The translations under genes and the position numbers were made by a program. The notes beneath the pieces were generated by a model. The model saw nothing but the letters and a program-made list of their open reading frames with translations. It ran no database searches and was not told the DNA's origin. A stretch of 64,000 nucleotides of DNA from JACVRW01 sp034664125 (lineage in GTDB: Bacteria > Actinomycetota > Thermoleophilia > Solirubrobacterales > Thermoleophilaceae): contig JAXDIG010000012.1 of assembly GCA_034664125.1 (NCBI GenBank), forward strand, positions 1 through 64,000. The letters run 5' to 3'. Positions within the stretch are counted from its first letter, which is position 1, and the number at the start of each line of letters is the position of its first letter. This document shows, piece after piece, positions 51,823-61,109 of this stretch.

Positions 51823-53069
51823 CGCTGCGGATAGTCGAGCATGTGGGCAGGACCGACGTTGGGCGCCAGCGCAGCGTCAACGAGGACTCGCTCGTGCTCG
51901 ACCCGCCCCTCTTCGCCGTCGCCGACGGCATGGGGGGCGCCAAGGCGGGCGAGGTGGCCTCGTCCATGGCGGCCAAGGCCTTCGAGGGCGAGTCCGACTC
52001 CGGGGAGCCCGCCGAGGCGCAGCTGTCGCGCATCCTGCGCGAGGCCAACCGGCGCATCTACGACCTGGCGGCGGCCGACGACTCGCACCGCGGCATGGGG
52101 ACCACGGTGACGGCCGCCAGGGTGACGGGCGACGAGGTGAGCCTCGGCCACGTCGGAGACAGCCGCGCCTACCGCCTGAGGGATGGCGAGCTCCAGCAGC
52201 TGACGCGTGACCACTCGCTCGTCGCCGAGCTGGAGCGAACCGGCCAGATCACGCCCGAAGCGGCCGAGCACCACCCGCAGCGCTCGATCATCACCCGGGC
52301 GCTCGGCCCCGAGCCCGACGTCGAGGTCGACACCTACACGCTCTCGGTCCGCGCCGGCGACGTGTTCCTGATCTGCTCCGACGGCCTCACGAGCATGATC
52401 TCCGACGACGAGCTGGCCGCGATCCTGCGCGCCGCAGGGAGCCTCGAAGAGGCCGCCGAGTCGCTGGTGCTCGCCGCCAACCAGAGCGGCGGCAAGGACA
52501 ACATCACGGTCGTGATGTTCCGCCTCGGCGAGGGCGACGGCCCCGCGGAGGTCCCGGGCGAGGACGAGACGATCGCCGGGCAGCTGTCGGCCACCGAGGT
52601 GCGCGAGGCGGCGCTCGACCAGACCACCGAGCCGCATCCCGCGCCGCCGACGGTGGAGCGCTTGGCCGGGGTGCCCTCAGACGCGACCGTGGTGGCACCG
52701 CCGCAGCAGAGCGCCGCGCGACCGGCCGCGGCGCCGGCCCGGCGCGAGCGCGGCGGGCGGCTGAAGACCGCAGCCAAGACCCTGCTGGCGCTGGCCGTGC
52801 TCGGCGCGGTCGGCACGGGCCTCTACGCGCTGTCGCGGCAGGTCTACTTCATCGGCACCAACGACGCCGGCCTCGTCACGCTCTACAGGGGCGTGCCGTA
52901 CGAGCTGCCCTTCGGCGTCGACCTCTTCGAGCAGGAGTACGCGAGCGGGGTCCCGGCGCGCGCGATTCCGGCCTCCCGCCGCAAGCGCGTGCTGGATCAC
53001 GAGTGGCGCGGGCGCCAGGACGCCCAGGATCTGCTGCGCACGCTCGAGCGGGGACAACTGTCGGGCTGA
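51819..53069 (+). CDS. pstP: PP2C-type Ser/Thr phosphatase PstP
   Basis: 416 residues. PP2C core with the metal Asp motifs VNEDSLVL, VADGMGGAKAGE, GDSRAYRLR and CSDGLTSM and GGKDNITVV. Followed by a Pro/Ala linker, one transmembrane helix and a ~90-residue extracytoplasmic domain with YFIGTND. Reverses the kinases encoded around it. GTG start overlapping fhaB. Confidence 0.93.
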   Translation: MTLRIVEHVGRTDVGRQRSVNEDSLVLDPPLFAVADGMGGAKAGEVASSMAAKAFEGESDSGEPAEAQLSRILREANRRIYDLAAADDSHRGMGTTVTAARVTGDEVSLGHVGDSRAYRLRDGELQQLTRDHSLVAELERTGQITPEAAEHHPQRSIITRALGPEPDVEVDTYTLSVRAGDVFLICSDGLTSMISDDELAAILRAAGSLEEAAESLVLAANQSGGKDNITVVMFRLGEGDGPAEVPGEDETIAGQLSATEVREAALDQTTEPHPAPPTVERLAGVPSDATVVAPPQQSAARPAAAPARRERGGRLKTAAKTLLALAVLGAVGTGLYALSRQVYFIGTNDAGLVTLYRGVPYELPFGVDLFEQEYASGVPARAIPASRRKRVLDHEWRGRQDAQDLLRTLERGQLSG

Positions 53070-54544
53070 TGTCCGCGCGCACCCGCGAGCTGTTCGGGCT
53101 GATCCCCGTGTCGTTGCTGGTGGCCGCCGGCTTCGCCGCCGTGCTGGCCACGCGCACCGAGGACGTGAGCGACGCCACGCTCACGTACGGCGCGGTCTTC
53201 CTCGGCCTGTGCGTGATCGCCCACCTGTTCATCCGCGCCCGGCTGCCGGACGCCGACCCGTACCTGTTCCCGCTCGCGGCCCTGCTCGCGGCGGTCGGCC
53301 TCGTCCTGATCTACCGCATCGACCCGGAGTTCGCGCGCGAGCAGGCGCAGTGGTTCGTGGTCGGGCTCGTCCTCTTCTGCGGCACGATCGTGGCGGTCCA
53401 CGACCACCACATCCTGGAGCGCTACCGCTACACGATCGCGGCGGTCGGGATCGCCCTGCTCGCGATGCCGCGCCTGCCCGGCATCGGGGAGCAGATCCAC
53501 GGTGCCTTCCTCGCCATCAAGCTGGGACCGATCCAGTTCCAGCCGGCGGAGTTCGCGAAGCTCGCCATCATCATCTTCCTCGCCAGCTACCTGCGCGAGA
53601 CGGGCGACATCCTCGTGCGGGCGCGGCTGCGGCCGCTGCCCGGGACCAGCCAGGTGCTGCTGTTCGGGCTGCCCGCCATCGGGACCGTGCTGGCGATCCT
53701 CGTGCTCGGGCTGGGCCCGGCCGGCTCGACGCTGCTGGTCGTGTTCGTCGCGTCGCTGGTGGCGGTGCTGCGGGAGCGGCCCTCGCCCAAGCACTTCGGG
53801 CCGCTGCTGCTCGTGTGGGGGCTGGCGATGCTGATGCTGATCTTCATCCGCGACCTGGGCAGCTCGCTGATGTTCTTCGGCGGGTTCCTCGTGCTCCTCT
53901 ACGTGGCCACCAGCCGCCTGTCGCTGGTCGGGGTGGGGGCGACGATGTTCTTCGGGGGCGCGTTCTTCCTCGAGAAGAACATCTCGCACGTGCACGATCG
54001 CGTCCAGATCTGGCTCGACACCTTCTCGCGCGAGCGCGTGCACTGCCCCAGCACCGGGCAGGTCACCGAGTTCGTCAACTGCCAGGGCTACCAGGTCGCG
54101 CAGTCGCTGTTCGCCCAGGCGGACGGCGGATTATTCGGGCAGGGCTTCGGCAAGGCTCTGATCGAGTTCGGCGGCACCCCCCTGCTGCCGGCGGCACACA
54201 CCGACCTGATCTACGCCGTGCTCGTCGACGAGGCGGGCCTGTTCGGCGCGGCGGGCGTGCTCGGCGCCTACCTGCTGTTCGCCTATCGCGGCTTCAAGAC
54301 CGCGACGGTCGCCAACGACGGCTTCTCGAAGCTGCTCGCCGTCGGGCTGACGGCGGTGTTCGCGCTGCAGGTGTTCGTGATCGTCGGCGGCGTCACGCGA
54401 GTGATTCCACTGACCGGCGTCACGCTGCCGTTCGTGTCCTACGGCGGCAGCTCGATCGTCGCCAACATGGTCCTGCTGGCGCTGCTGCTGGTCGTTTCCG
54501 ACCACGCTCGCGCTGACCGGATCCGGAGAGGCGGGCTGGTCTGA
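53069..54544 (+). CDS. SEDS glycosyltransferase FtsW/RodA
   Basis: 491 residues, about ten transmembrane helices. FQPAEFAKLAIIIFLASYL, DLGSSLMFFGGF, FVNCQGYQVAQSLFAQADGGLFGQGFG and LPFVSYGGSS are typical SEDS motifs. Polymerises lipid II with the partner PBP in the next gene. RodA and FtsW cannot be separated with certainty, but the pstP-rodA-pbpA context suggests the RodA role. Confidence 0.9.
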   Translation: MSARTRELFGLIPVSLLVAAGFAAVLATRTEDVSDATLTYGAVFLGLCVIAHLFIRARLPDADPYLFPLAALLAAVGLVLIYRIDPEFAREQAQWFVVGLVLFCGTIVAVHDHHILERYRYTIAAVGIALLAMPRLPGIGEQIHGAFLAIKLGPIQFQPAEFAKLAIIIFLASYLRETGDILVRARLRPLPGTSQVLLFGLPAIGTVLAILVLGLGPAGSTLLVVFVASLVAVLRERPSPKHFGPLLLVWGLAMLMLIFIRDLGSSLMFFGGFLVLLYVATSRLSLVGVGATMFFGGAFFLEKNISHVHDRVQIWLDTFSRERVHCPSTGQVTEFVNCQGYQVAQSLFAQADGGLFGQGFGKALIEFGGTPLLPAAHTDLIYAVLVDEAGLFGAAGVLGAYLLFAYRGFKTATVANDGFSKLLAVGLTAVFALQVFVIVGGVTRVIPLTGVTLPFVSYGGSSIVANMVLLALLLVVSDHARADRIRRGGLV

Positions 54545-55995
54545 ACCCCCAGATCCGCAACGTCTACGGGCTCTTCATCGTGCTGTTCGCGCTGCTCGTG
54601 GGGTTCACCTCGTATTGGGCCGTGCTCGATGCCAAGGGACTGGAGAACAACCCCGACAACCGCCGCGCGCTGATCAAGGAGCAGACGATCCCGCGCGGGC
54701 TGATCTTCGCTCGCGACGGCCGCACGCAGCTCGCTGCCAACCGCGTCTCGCGCCGCGGCGACGCGCGCATCTTCGTGCGGGAGTACCCGCAGCGCGGGAC
54801 GTTCGCCCACCCGATCGGCTACTCGTTCATCCAGAACGGCCGCCGCGGCCTGGAGGAGTCGCGCAACGACGAGCTGGCCGGGCACGAGAACGAGTTCGAG
54901 TCAATCTTCGCCGGACTCGAGGGCCGCGCTCGCGAGGGCAATGACGTGGTCACCAACCTGGATGTGGCGGGGACCGACGCCGCGGTCGCCGGCCTGGCCG
55001 GGCGCAAGGGCGGCGTGGTGGCGATCGAGCCGCAGACCGGCAAGGTGCGCGTGATGGTGTCGATCCCCGAGTACGACCCCAACCAGATCCCCACGAACTT
55101 CGCGGCGCTCGACACCGACCCGGACAAGCCGACCTTCAACCGCACGACCCAGGAGCTGTATCCGCCCGGGTCCACGTTCAAGGTTGTGACCGCGACCGCG
55201 GCGCTCGACACCGGCAAGGTGACGCCCGAGACGATCATCGACGGCTCGTCGCCCAAGGAGATCAGCGGGGTGCCGCTGGAGAACTCCGGGGGTCAGAGCT
55301 TCGGGCCGATCTCGGTCACCGACGCGCTGACGAACTCCGTCAACACCGTGTTCGCGCAGATTGGCGAGCGGGTCGGCCGAGCGACCCTGGTCGAGTACAT
55401 GAAGCGCTTCGGCTTCTTCGAGGACCCCCAGCTCGACTACCCCGCCAATCAGATGATCCCCAGCGGCGTCCGTCGCAACGGCAGGGAGTACGTGCAGGAC
55501 GGCTTCGACGCCGGTCGCGTCGCGATCGGCCAGGGCGGCACCGAGGGCGCGATCGAGGCCACGCCGTTGCAGATGGCTGAGGTGGCGGCGGCGATCGCGA
55601 ACGGCGGCCGGCTGATGAAGCCGCGGCTGACAGACCGCATCGTGGGTAAGGACGGGCGCGTGAGGAAGCGCATCGAGCCCGACCTCCAGTCGGAGGTCAT
55701 GAAGCCCGAGACGGCCGCTCAGCTGACCGAGATGATGGGCCGCGTTGTGGAGGAGGGGACGGGCACCGCCGCCGCGCTGGCCGGAGTCCGCGTAGCCGGC
55801 AAGACCGGCACGGCCGAGGTGGGGGCCAACCGCGAGTTCACCCAGCCCTGGTTCATCTGCTTCGCGCCGATCGACAACCCGCGCCTGGCGGTGGCCGTGA
55901 CGCTGGAGCGCCAGCCCGCCGGCTCGCAGGGCGGCACGGTGGCGGCGCCGATCGCGCGCAGCGTGCTCGAGGCGATGCTCGGGGGCGGTGGATGA
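54541..55995 (+). CDS. pbpA: Penicillin-binding protein (transpeptidase, PBPA-like); CTG start
   Basis: About 484 residues. N-terminal transmembrane helix, then a transpeptidase domain with STFK, SVN and KTGT motifs. CTG 54541 (CTGA overlap with the FtsW/RodA stop) restores NPQIRNVYGLFIV, which fits the family (NRQIRR-type). Without it the first in-frame start is GTG 54580 within the membrane helix. Confidence 0.9.
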   Translation: MNPQIRNVYGLFIVLFALLVGFTSYWAVLDAKGLENNPDNRRALIKEQTIPRGLIFARDGRTQLAANRVSRRGDARIFVREYPQRGTFAHPIGYSFIQNGRRGLEESRNDELAGHENEFESIFAGLEGRAREGNDVVTNLDVAGTDAAVAGLAGRKGGVVAIEPQTGKVRVMVSIPEYDPNQIPTNFAALDTDPDKPTFNRTTQELYPPGSTFKVVTATAALDTGKVTPETIIDGSSPKEISGVPLENSGGQSFGPISVTDALTNSVNTVFAQIGERVGRATLVEYMKRFGFFEDPQLDYPANQMIPSGVRRNGREYVQDGFDAGRVAIGQGGTEGAIEATPLQMAEVAAAIANGGRLMKPRLTDRIVGKDGRVRKRIEPDLQSEVMKPETAAQLTEMMGRVVEEGTGTAAALAGVRVAGKTGTAEVGANREFTQPWFICFAPIDNPRLAVAVTLERQPAGSQGGTVAAPIARSVLEAMLGGGG

Positions 55996-57878
55996 CCGAG
56001 GTCGCCGACAACACGCTGGTCGACAGCCGCTACCTGATCGTGCGCCGGATCGGGTCGGGCGGCATGGCCGACGTCTACTGCGCCGAGGACACCCATCTCG
56101 GCCGCCAGGTGGCACTGAAGGTGCTGCACCGCCGCTTCGCGCAGGACCAGGAGTTCGTGGAGCGCTTCCGCCGCGAGGCCAGCGCGGCCGCCGGGCTACA
56201 GCACCCGAACGTGGTCGGCGTCTTCGACCGCGGCCGCCACGACGGCACCTACTACATCGCGATGGAGCACCTGCCCGGTCGCACGCTCAAGGAGATCGTG
56301 ATCTCCGACGCGCCGCTCGGGCAGGAGCGCGTGGTGGACCTGGGCGTGCAGATCCTGCGCGCGGCCGGCTTCGCCCACCGCCACGGCGTGATCCACCGCG
56401 ACTTCAAGCCGCACAACGTGATCGTGGACGACCACGATGGCGTGAAGGTGACCGACTTCGGCATCGCCCGCGCCGGCGCCTCGGAGATGACCGAAACCGG
56501 CTCGATCATGGGCACGGCGCAGTACCTGTCGCCCGAGCAGGCGCAGGGACACGCGGTCACGGCGGCCTCGGACCTCTACTCGATCGGCGTGATGCTCTAC
56601 GAGATGCTCGCCGGGCGCCTGCCGTTCGAGGGCGACAGCGCGGTGTCCGTGGCGCTCAAGCACCTGTCCGAGTCGCCGACGCCGATCTCGCACTTGCGCC
56701 CGGACGTGAGCCCGGGGCTGGAGTCGGTCGTGATGGCGGCGCTGGCCAAGGACCCGGCGCACCGCTGGCAGTCGGCCGACGACTTCGCCGAGGCCCTGCA
56801 GGCCGCCGGCGCCCAGCTGGAGCAGGGCGCGGAGGCCCCGCAGGACACAGCGGCGTTCCTCCCGGTGCCGGCCGGCGCCGGCGGCCTGCCTGCCGAGCCG
56901 CCAACGCTGCCGCCGCCCGGCGAGCTCCCGCCCGAGCGCGGGCGGCGCTGGCCATGGTTCACGATCGGCGTGCTCACCGTCGCGCTGGCGGGCTTCCTGA
57001 TCTACCTGGCGGTGGCCGGCCTGACCGCGGCCGACACCCGGGAGGTGCCGCGCGTGGTCGGCAAGCAGCTGCTGCAGGCGCGGGACACCCTCGAGCGCAA
57101 CGGCTTCCAGGTGGAGGAGTCGCGGGTGCGCAGCCAGGCCCCGTTCGACCAGGTCATCGACCAGGACCCGAACCCGCGCGAGCAGGCGGACGAGGGCTCG
57201 ACGGTCACGCTGGAGGTTTCGGGCGGCCCCGGCACCGTGCGCGTGCCGACCGTGCGCGGATTGCCCCAGGCGGTGGCCATCGAAGCGCTCGACAAGCGCG
57301 ACCTCAAGGCGACGGTCGACCGCAGGCCCTCGGAGAGCATCGAGAAGGGCATCGCGATCCGCACCGTGCCCGCCGCCGGCGAGGTGGTCGACCGCGGCGA
57401 GCGCATCCAGCTGTTCGTCAGCTCCGGGCCCGAGCAGGTGGAGGTGCCGGACGTGACGGGGCTGTCGCGCGACTCGGCGCAGTCCCTGCTCACCAAGGCG
57501 GGCCTCGAGCCCGCTGTCGAGGAGCGCGAGTCCAAGGAGCCGGCGGACGACGTGATCGCTCAGAACCCGGCGGCCGGTACGGAGGTCGACCGCGGGTCCA
57601 CCGTGACGATCACTGTGTCCACCGGCATCGAGAAGGTCAGCGTGCCGAACGTCGTCGGCCTCAACCGGCGCGACGCGGCCCAGCAGCTGCGCGAGGTGGG
57701 GCTCGTTCCGGCGGAGCGCGACGTGGACGTGACCGACCCCAGCCAGGACGGCGTGGTGATCGACCAGCGCCCGGCCGCCGGCATCGAGCTGGAAAAGGGC
57801 CGCGACGTGGTGGTCATGGTCGGCGTGCTGATCCAGGACGACGTGCTCACGCCCGGCGCGCCCCAGGGCACGCCGTGA
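55992..57878 (+). CDS. pknB: PASTA-domain Ser/Thr kinase PknB
   Basis: 628 residues. Kinase domain (GSGGMADVY, VIHRDFKPHNVIV, DFGIAR), with Phe in HRDFK instead of HRDVK/L. Then a Pro-rich linker, a transmembrane helix (~318-340) and four PASTA repeats for muropeptide/lipid II sensing. It overlaps pbpA (ATGA). Central regulator of cell wall growth. Confidence 0.95.
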   Translation: MTEVADNTLVDSRYLIVRRIGSGGMADVYCAEDTHLGRQVALKVLHRRFAQDQEFVERFRREASAAAGLQHPNVVGVFDRGRHDGTYYIAMEHLPGRTLKEIVISDAPLGQERVVDLGVQILRAAGFAHRHGVIHRDFKPHNVIVDDHDGVKVTDFGIARAGASEMTETGSIMGTAQYLSPEQAQGHAVTAASDLYSIGVMLYEMLAGRLPFEGDSAVSVALKHLSESPTPISHLRPDVSPGLESVVMAALAKDPAHRWQSADDFAEALQAAGAQLEQGAEAPQDTAAFLPVPAGAGGLPAEPPTLPPPGELPPERGRRWPWFTIGVLTVALAGFLIYLAVAGLTAADTREVPRVVGKQLLQARDTLERNGFQVEESRVRSQAPFDQVIDQDPNPREQADEGSTVTLEVSGGPGTVRVPTVRGLPQAVAIEALDKRDLKATVDRRPSESIEKGIAIRTVPAAGEVVDRGERIQLFVSSGPEQVEVPDVTGLSRDSAQSLLTKAGLEPAVEERESKEPADDVIAQNPAAGTEVDRGSTVTITVSTGIEKVSVPNVVGLNRRDAAQQLREVGLVPAERDVDVTDPSQDGVVIDQRPAAGIELEKGRDVVVMVGVLIQDDVLTPGAPQGTP

Positions 57879-58825
57879 AGGTCGCGGTGCTCGGCGGCGG
57901 GCGCTCGAGCGAGCACGACGTGTCGCTCGACTCGGCCGAGTCCGTGCGCCAAGGGCTGGAGGAGGGCGGGCACGAGCCGATCGAGGTGCTGATCGAGCGC
58001 GACGGGAGCTGGACCCACAACGGCGAGCCGCTGCGGCTCGAGCCTTCCGGCGGGCTGCTCGGGGCCGACGCGGTGTTCCCCGCGCTCCACGGACCGTTCG
58101 GCGAGGACGGCACCGTCCAGGGCCTGCTCGACGTGCTCGACGTGCCGTACGTCGGGGCCGGTGTGCTGGCGTCGTCGCTGTCGATGGACAAGGCGGTGTT
58201 CAAGGACCTGATGGCGGCGCACGGCGTGCCGCAGGGCGACTACGCGGTGGTGCGCGCCGGCGGCGAGCCGACCACGCTCGGTCCGCCGGTCTTCGTGAAG
58301 CCGAACCGGCTGGGCTCCTCGGTGGGGATCTCGAAGGCGGTCAGCGAGGTGGAGCTCGACCGGGCCATCGACCTCGCCTTCCAGCACGACCCCGTGGTGG
58401 TCGTGGAGCGCATGGTCACCGGGATGGAGGTGGAGTGCTCGGTGCTCGGCAACGGCGACCCGCAGGCCTCGACGCCCGGCGAGATCGTGATCAAGGACAG
58501 CGACTGGTACGACTACGAGGCGAAGTACACGGACGGCGGGATGGAGCTGGTGGTGCCGGCCCGCACGCCGCATCTGGAGGATGTGCGGCGCCTCGCCGTC
58601 GAGGTGTTCAAGATCGTCGGCTGCGCAGGCATGGCGCGGGTGGACTTCTTCGTCACCGAGGACGGCGTGCTGGTGAACGAGCTGAACACGATCCCCGGCT
58701 TCACCGCCACGAGCGTGTACGCCAAGCTGTGGGACGCGAGCGGCGTGCCGTATCCCGAGCTACTCGACCGGCTGCTCGCACTCGCTCTGGAACGCCACGC
58801 CGAGGAGCGCAGGTATCGCCACTAA
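57875..58825 (+). CDS. ddl: D-alanine-D-alanine ligase
   Basis: 316 residues. AVLGGGRSSEHDVSLDSAES, ALHGPFGEDGTVQGLLD, FVKPNRLGSSVGIS, and metal motif ELNTIPGFTATS. GTG start overlapping pknB (GTGA). Makes the D-Ala-D-Ala end of the peptidoglycan precursor. It is the more classical of the two Ddls here, given the pknB context. Confidence 0.93.
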   Translation: MKVAVLGGGRSSEHDVSLDSAESVRQGLEEGGHEPIEVLIERDGSWTHNGEPLRLEPSGGLLGADAVFPALHGPFGEDGTVQGLLDVLDVPYVGAGVLASSLSMDKAVFKDLMAAHGVPQGDYAVVRAGGEPTTLGPPVFVKPNRLGSSVGISKAVSEVELDRAIDLAFQHDPVVVVERMVTGMEVECSVLGNGDPQASTPGEIVIKDSDWYDYEAKYTDGGMELVVPARTPHLEDVRRLAVEVFKIVGCAGMARVDFFVTEDGVLVNELNTIPGFTATSVYAKLWDASGVPYPELLDRLLALALERHAEERRYRH

Positions 58826-60303
58826 CGCTTTAGGGCGAGTTCCTTGATCGTCACTTTTCCGGCATCCGGCAGCTCGGAGATCCAGAGCAGGTAGTTGCGA
58901 AAGCCGCGTCCGGCGGTGTCGAGCTGGATGCCCTGCTCGCGCTTGACGGTGACCGTGGGGCTGACCTTGTGCCAGTCCTCGATGCGGCTGGGCACGCTGT
59001 CGGACGCGTAGACAGCCGCCTGGAACCCGGGCGTGGAGGTCACGACGTCCATCTGACGGGCGGCCACCCGCGACCCGGCGTTCACGTACAGGCCCACACC
59101 GGACTTGTTGCTGCCCGCGAAGCCGCCCTCGTAGGTTTCGGTGCTCCAGACGGTCGTCGGCAGGCCGTCGATCGCGAACTGCACCTGGCTGCGCGACTCC
59201 TCGCCGTCGCCCTCGGGGTCGTAGTCGTGGGCCGCGTCCTTCGACAGCGTGACCGCCGACAGCCCGGGAGTGCGGGGGGTGGCCGCCTGCCCGGGCCCTT
59301 TCTCGGTACGGGTGGCGAAGAAGGCGATCGTCGCCGCGACGATCGCCAGCGCCGCGATGCTGATGAACAGCGTGCGCCGGGGGTGGCGCAGCCGCTGCGG
59401 GGCGAAGTCGGCCGTGTCGTCGGACAGCGAGCGCAGCACCGTGGTGGCCTCGCCGGTGGCCTGGCCGCTGCGGGCGGCCTCGATGGCGAGCACCTCCTCG
59501 AGGTCGTGGGTCATCTCCTCGACCGTGGCGTAGCGGTTGCGCGTCTCCTTCGCGGTCGCGCGCTCGACCACCGCGGCCAGCGCGGCGGAGATCTCGGGCC
59601 GGCGGCGCTGCACGTCGGGGAGCTGCTCGCGCACGTGCTTCATCGCGACCGCCACCTGCGTGTCCGCCTTGAAGGGCGCCTCGCCGGTGAGCATCTCGTA
59701 GAGGACGATCCCGAGCGAGTAGATGTCGGACTGCGCGGTCACCTCGTGGCCGAGCGCCTGCTCGGGCGAGACGTAGTCCGTGGTGCCCAGCACGCGGCCG
59801 GTGGCGGTCAGCCCCTGGGCCTCGAGCGAGCGGGCGATGCCGAAGTCGGTGACCTTGGCGCGCCCGTCGGGATCGATCAGGACGTTCTGGGGCTTCACGT
59901 CGCGGTGCACGAGCATGTGCGAGTGCGCGCACTCGAGCGCCCGGCCGATCTCGACCGCATAGGCCACCGCCTCCGCGACCGGCAACCGGCCGAGCCGGCG
60001 GATGCGGTCCTTGAGTGTCTCGCCCTCGACGTACTCGAAGACGATGTAGGGAGCGCCGTCGTCCTCCCCGGCGTCGATCACCGTCACCACGTGCGGGTGG
60101 TTGAGCTGGGCGACCGCGCGCGCCTCGCGGCGGAAGCGCTCGAGCTGGTCGGGGTCGTCCGAGATGTCGCGATGCATGAGCTTGATCGCGACATGGCGTT
60201 CGAGCGTCGGGTCGAAAGCCCGGTACACGCTCGACATCCCGCCCGAGCCGACCTTCTCCTCGAGTCGGAAGCGGTCGCCGATCAAGGTGCCGATCACCGT
60301 CAT
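58822..60303 (-). CDS. Ser/Thr kinase with extracytoplasmic MviN-like beta domain
   Basis: 493 residues. Complete kinase (GSGGMSSVY, HVAIKLMH, LVHRDVKPQNVL, VTDFGIAR), one transmembrane helix (~308-330) and a C-terminal ectodomain (AIDGLPTTVWSTETY, SGVGLYVNAGS) like the discoidin-type domain of actinobacterial MviN pseudokinases. Overlaps ddl by 4 bases, convergently. A third kinase in the cluster. Confidence 0.85.
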   Translation of the reverse strand: MTVIGTLIGDRFRLEEKVGSGGMSSVYRAFDPTLERHVAIKLMHRDISDDPDQLERFRREARAVAQLNHPHVVTVIDAGEDDGAPYIVFEYVEGETLKDRIRRLGRLPVAEAVAYAVEIGRALECAHSHMLVHRDVKPQNVLIDPDGRAKVTDFGIARSLEAQGLTATGRVLGTTDYVSPEQALGHEVTAQSDIYSLGIVLYEMLTGEAPFKADTQVAVAMKHVREQLPDVQRRRPEISAALAAVVERATAKETRNRYATVEEMTHDLEEVLAIEAARSGQATGEATTVLRSLSDDTADFAPQRLRHPRRTLFISIAALAIVAATIAFFATRTEKGPGQAATPRTPGLSAVTLSKDAAHDYDPEGDGEESRSQVQFAIDGLPTTVWSTETYEGGFAGSNKSGVGLYVNAGSRVAARQMDVVTSTPGFQAAVYASDSVPSRIEDWHKVSPTVTVKREQGIQLDTAGRGFRNYLLWISELPDAGKVTIKELALKR

Positions 60304-60304
60304 C

Positions 60305-60310
60305 TATTTT
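60305..60310 (+). promoter_or_regulatory. Possible -10 element of the DsbA-like gene
   Basis: TATTTT, 10 bases before GTG 60321, within the 17-base gap of two divergent genes. Confidence 0.35.
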
Positions 60311-60320
60311 CCGCTCTCTA

Positions 60321-61109
60321 GTGCCTCTGGGTGTTCGCTACTACACGGATCCTGCCTGCTCGGCCTCCTGGGCCGTCGAGCCTGCCCTGCGCAAGCTCAT
60401 GATGGAGTTCGGCACCGACCTGTCGATCACCTACGTGATGGGCGGCCTCGCCCGATCGTACGAGGGCGATCTGTCCCCAATGATCCTGTCATGGCTGGAC
60501 GTGTCCGACAGATCGCGCATGCCGATCGACCCGCGACTGTGGTCCGAGGGCCCGATCCACTCGACCTACCCGGCGTGCATGGCGGTGAAGGCGGCGGCCG
60601 AACAGGGACCCGAGGCGGCCGGTCGCTACCTGCGGGCGGTGCGGGAGGGCCTGATGTGCTTCCGGCGCAAGCTGGACACCAAGGAGGCGCTCGTGGAGGA
60701 GGCGCGGGCGGCCGGGCTTGAGGTGCAGCGCTTCCGAGTGGATCTCGACTCGAACGCCATCGTGGAGGCCTTCGCCGCGGACCTGGAGGAGACGCGCTCG
60801 ATCGAGGGGCTCGTGCTGCCTTCGGTGCGCTTCGAGGGCGAAGCCGGCGTCGAGTGGCTGTTCGGAGAGACGGGCTATGAGGAGTGGCGAGCGGCGGCGG
60901 TGGCTGCCGGCGCGGCTGCCTCGGGCTCCGCGCCGCCGGAGCCGCTTGCCGCGGTCGAGCGGTTCGGGAGAGTGGCTGACGTCGAGGTCGCGGCTTTGTG
61001 CGAGCTGCCCATCCCTCGCGCTTCGGCCGAGCTGTGGCGCCTGGCCACCGAGTGGAAGCTCAGGCCGGTGCGGGTGCTGACCGGGACGCTGTGGGAGCTG
61101 GCCTCCTAA
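60321..61109 (+). CDS. DsbA-family protein (FrnE/SpxH-like)
   Basis: 262 residues, thioredoxin fold with helical insert. The active site reads DPACSASW, keeping only the first Cys (CxxS). Resembles SpxH/YjbH and FrnE-like proteins, some of which are adaptors of ClpXP. No signal peptide, so cytoplasmic. Overlaps the convergent gene by 50 bases. Confidence 0.75.
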   Translation: MPLGVRYYTDPACSASWAVEPALRKLMMEFGTDLSITYVMGGLARSYEGDLSPMILSWLDVSDRSRMPIDPRLWSEGPIHSTYPACMAVKAAAEQGPEAAGRYLRAVREGLMCFRRKLDTKEALVEEARAAGLEVQRFRVDLDSNAIVEAFAADLEETRSIEGLVLPSVRFEGEAGVEWLFGETGYEEWRAAAVAAGAAASGSAPPEPLAAVERFGRVADVEVAALCELPIPRASAELWRLATEWKLRPVRVLTGTLWELAS

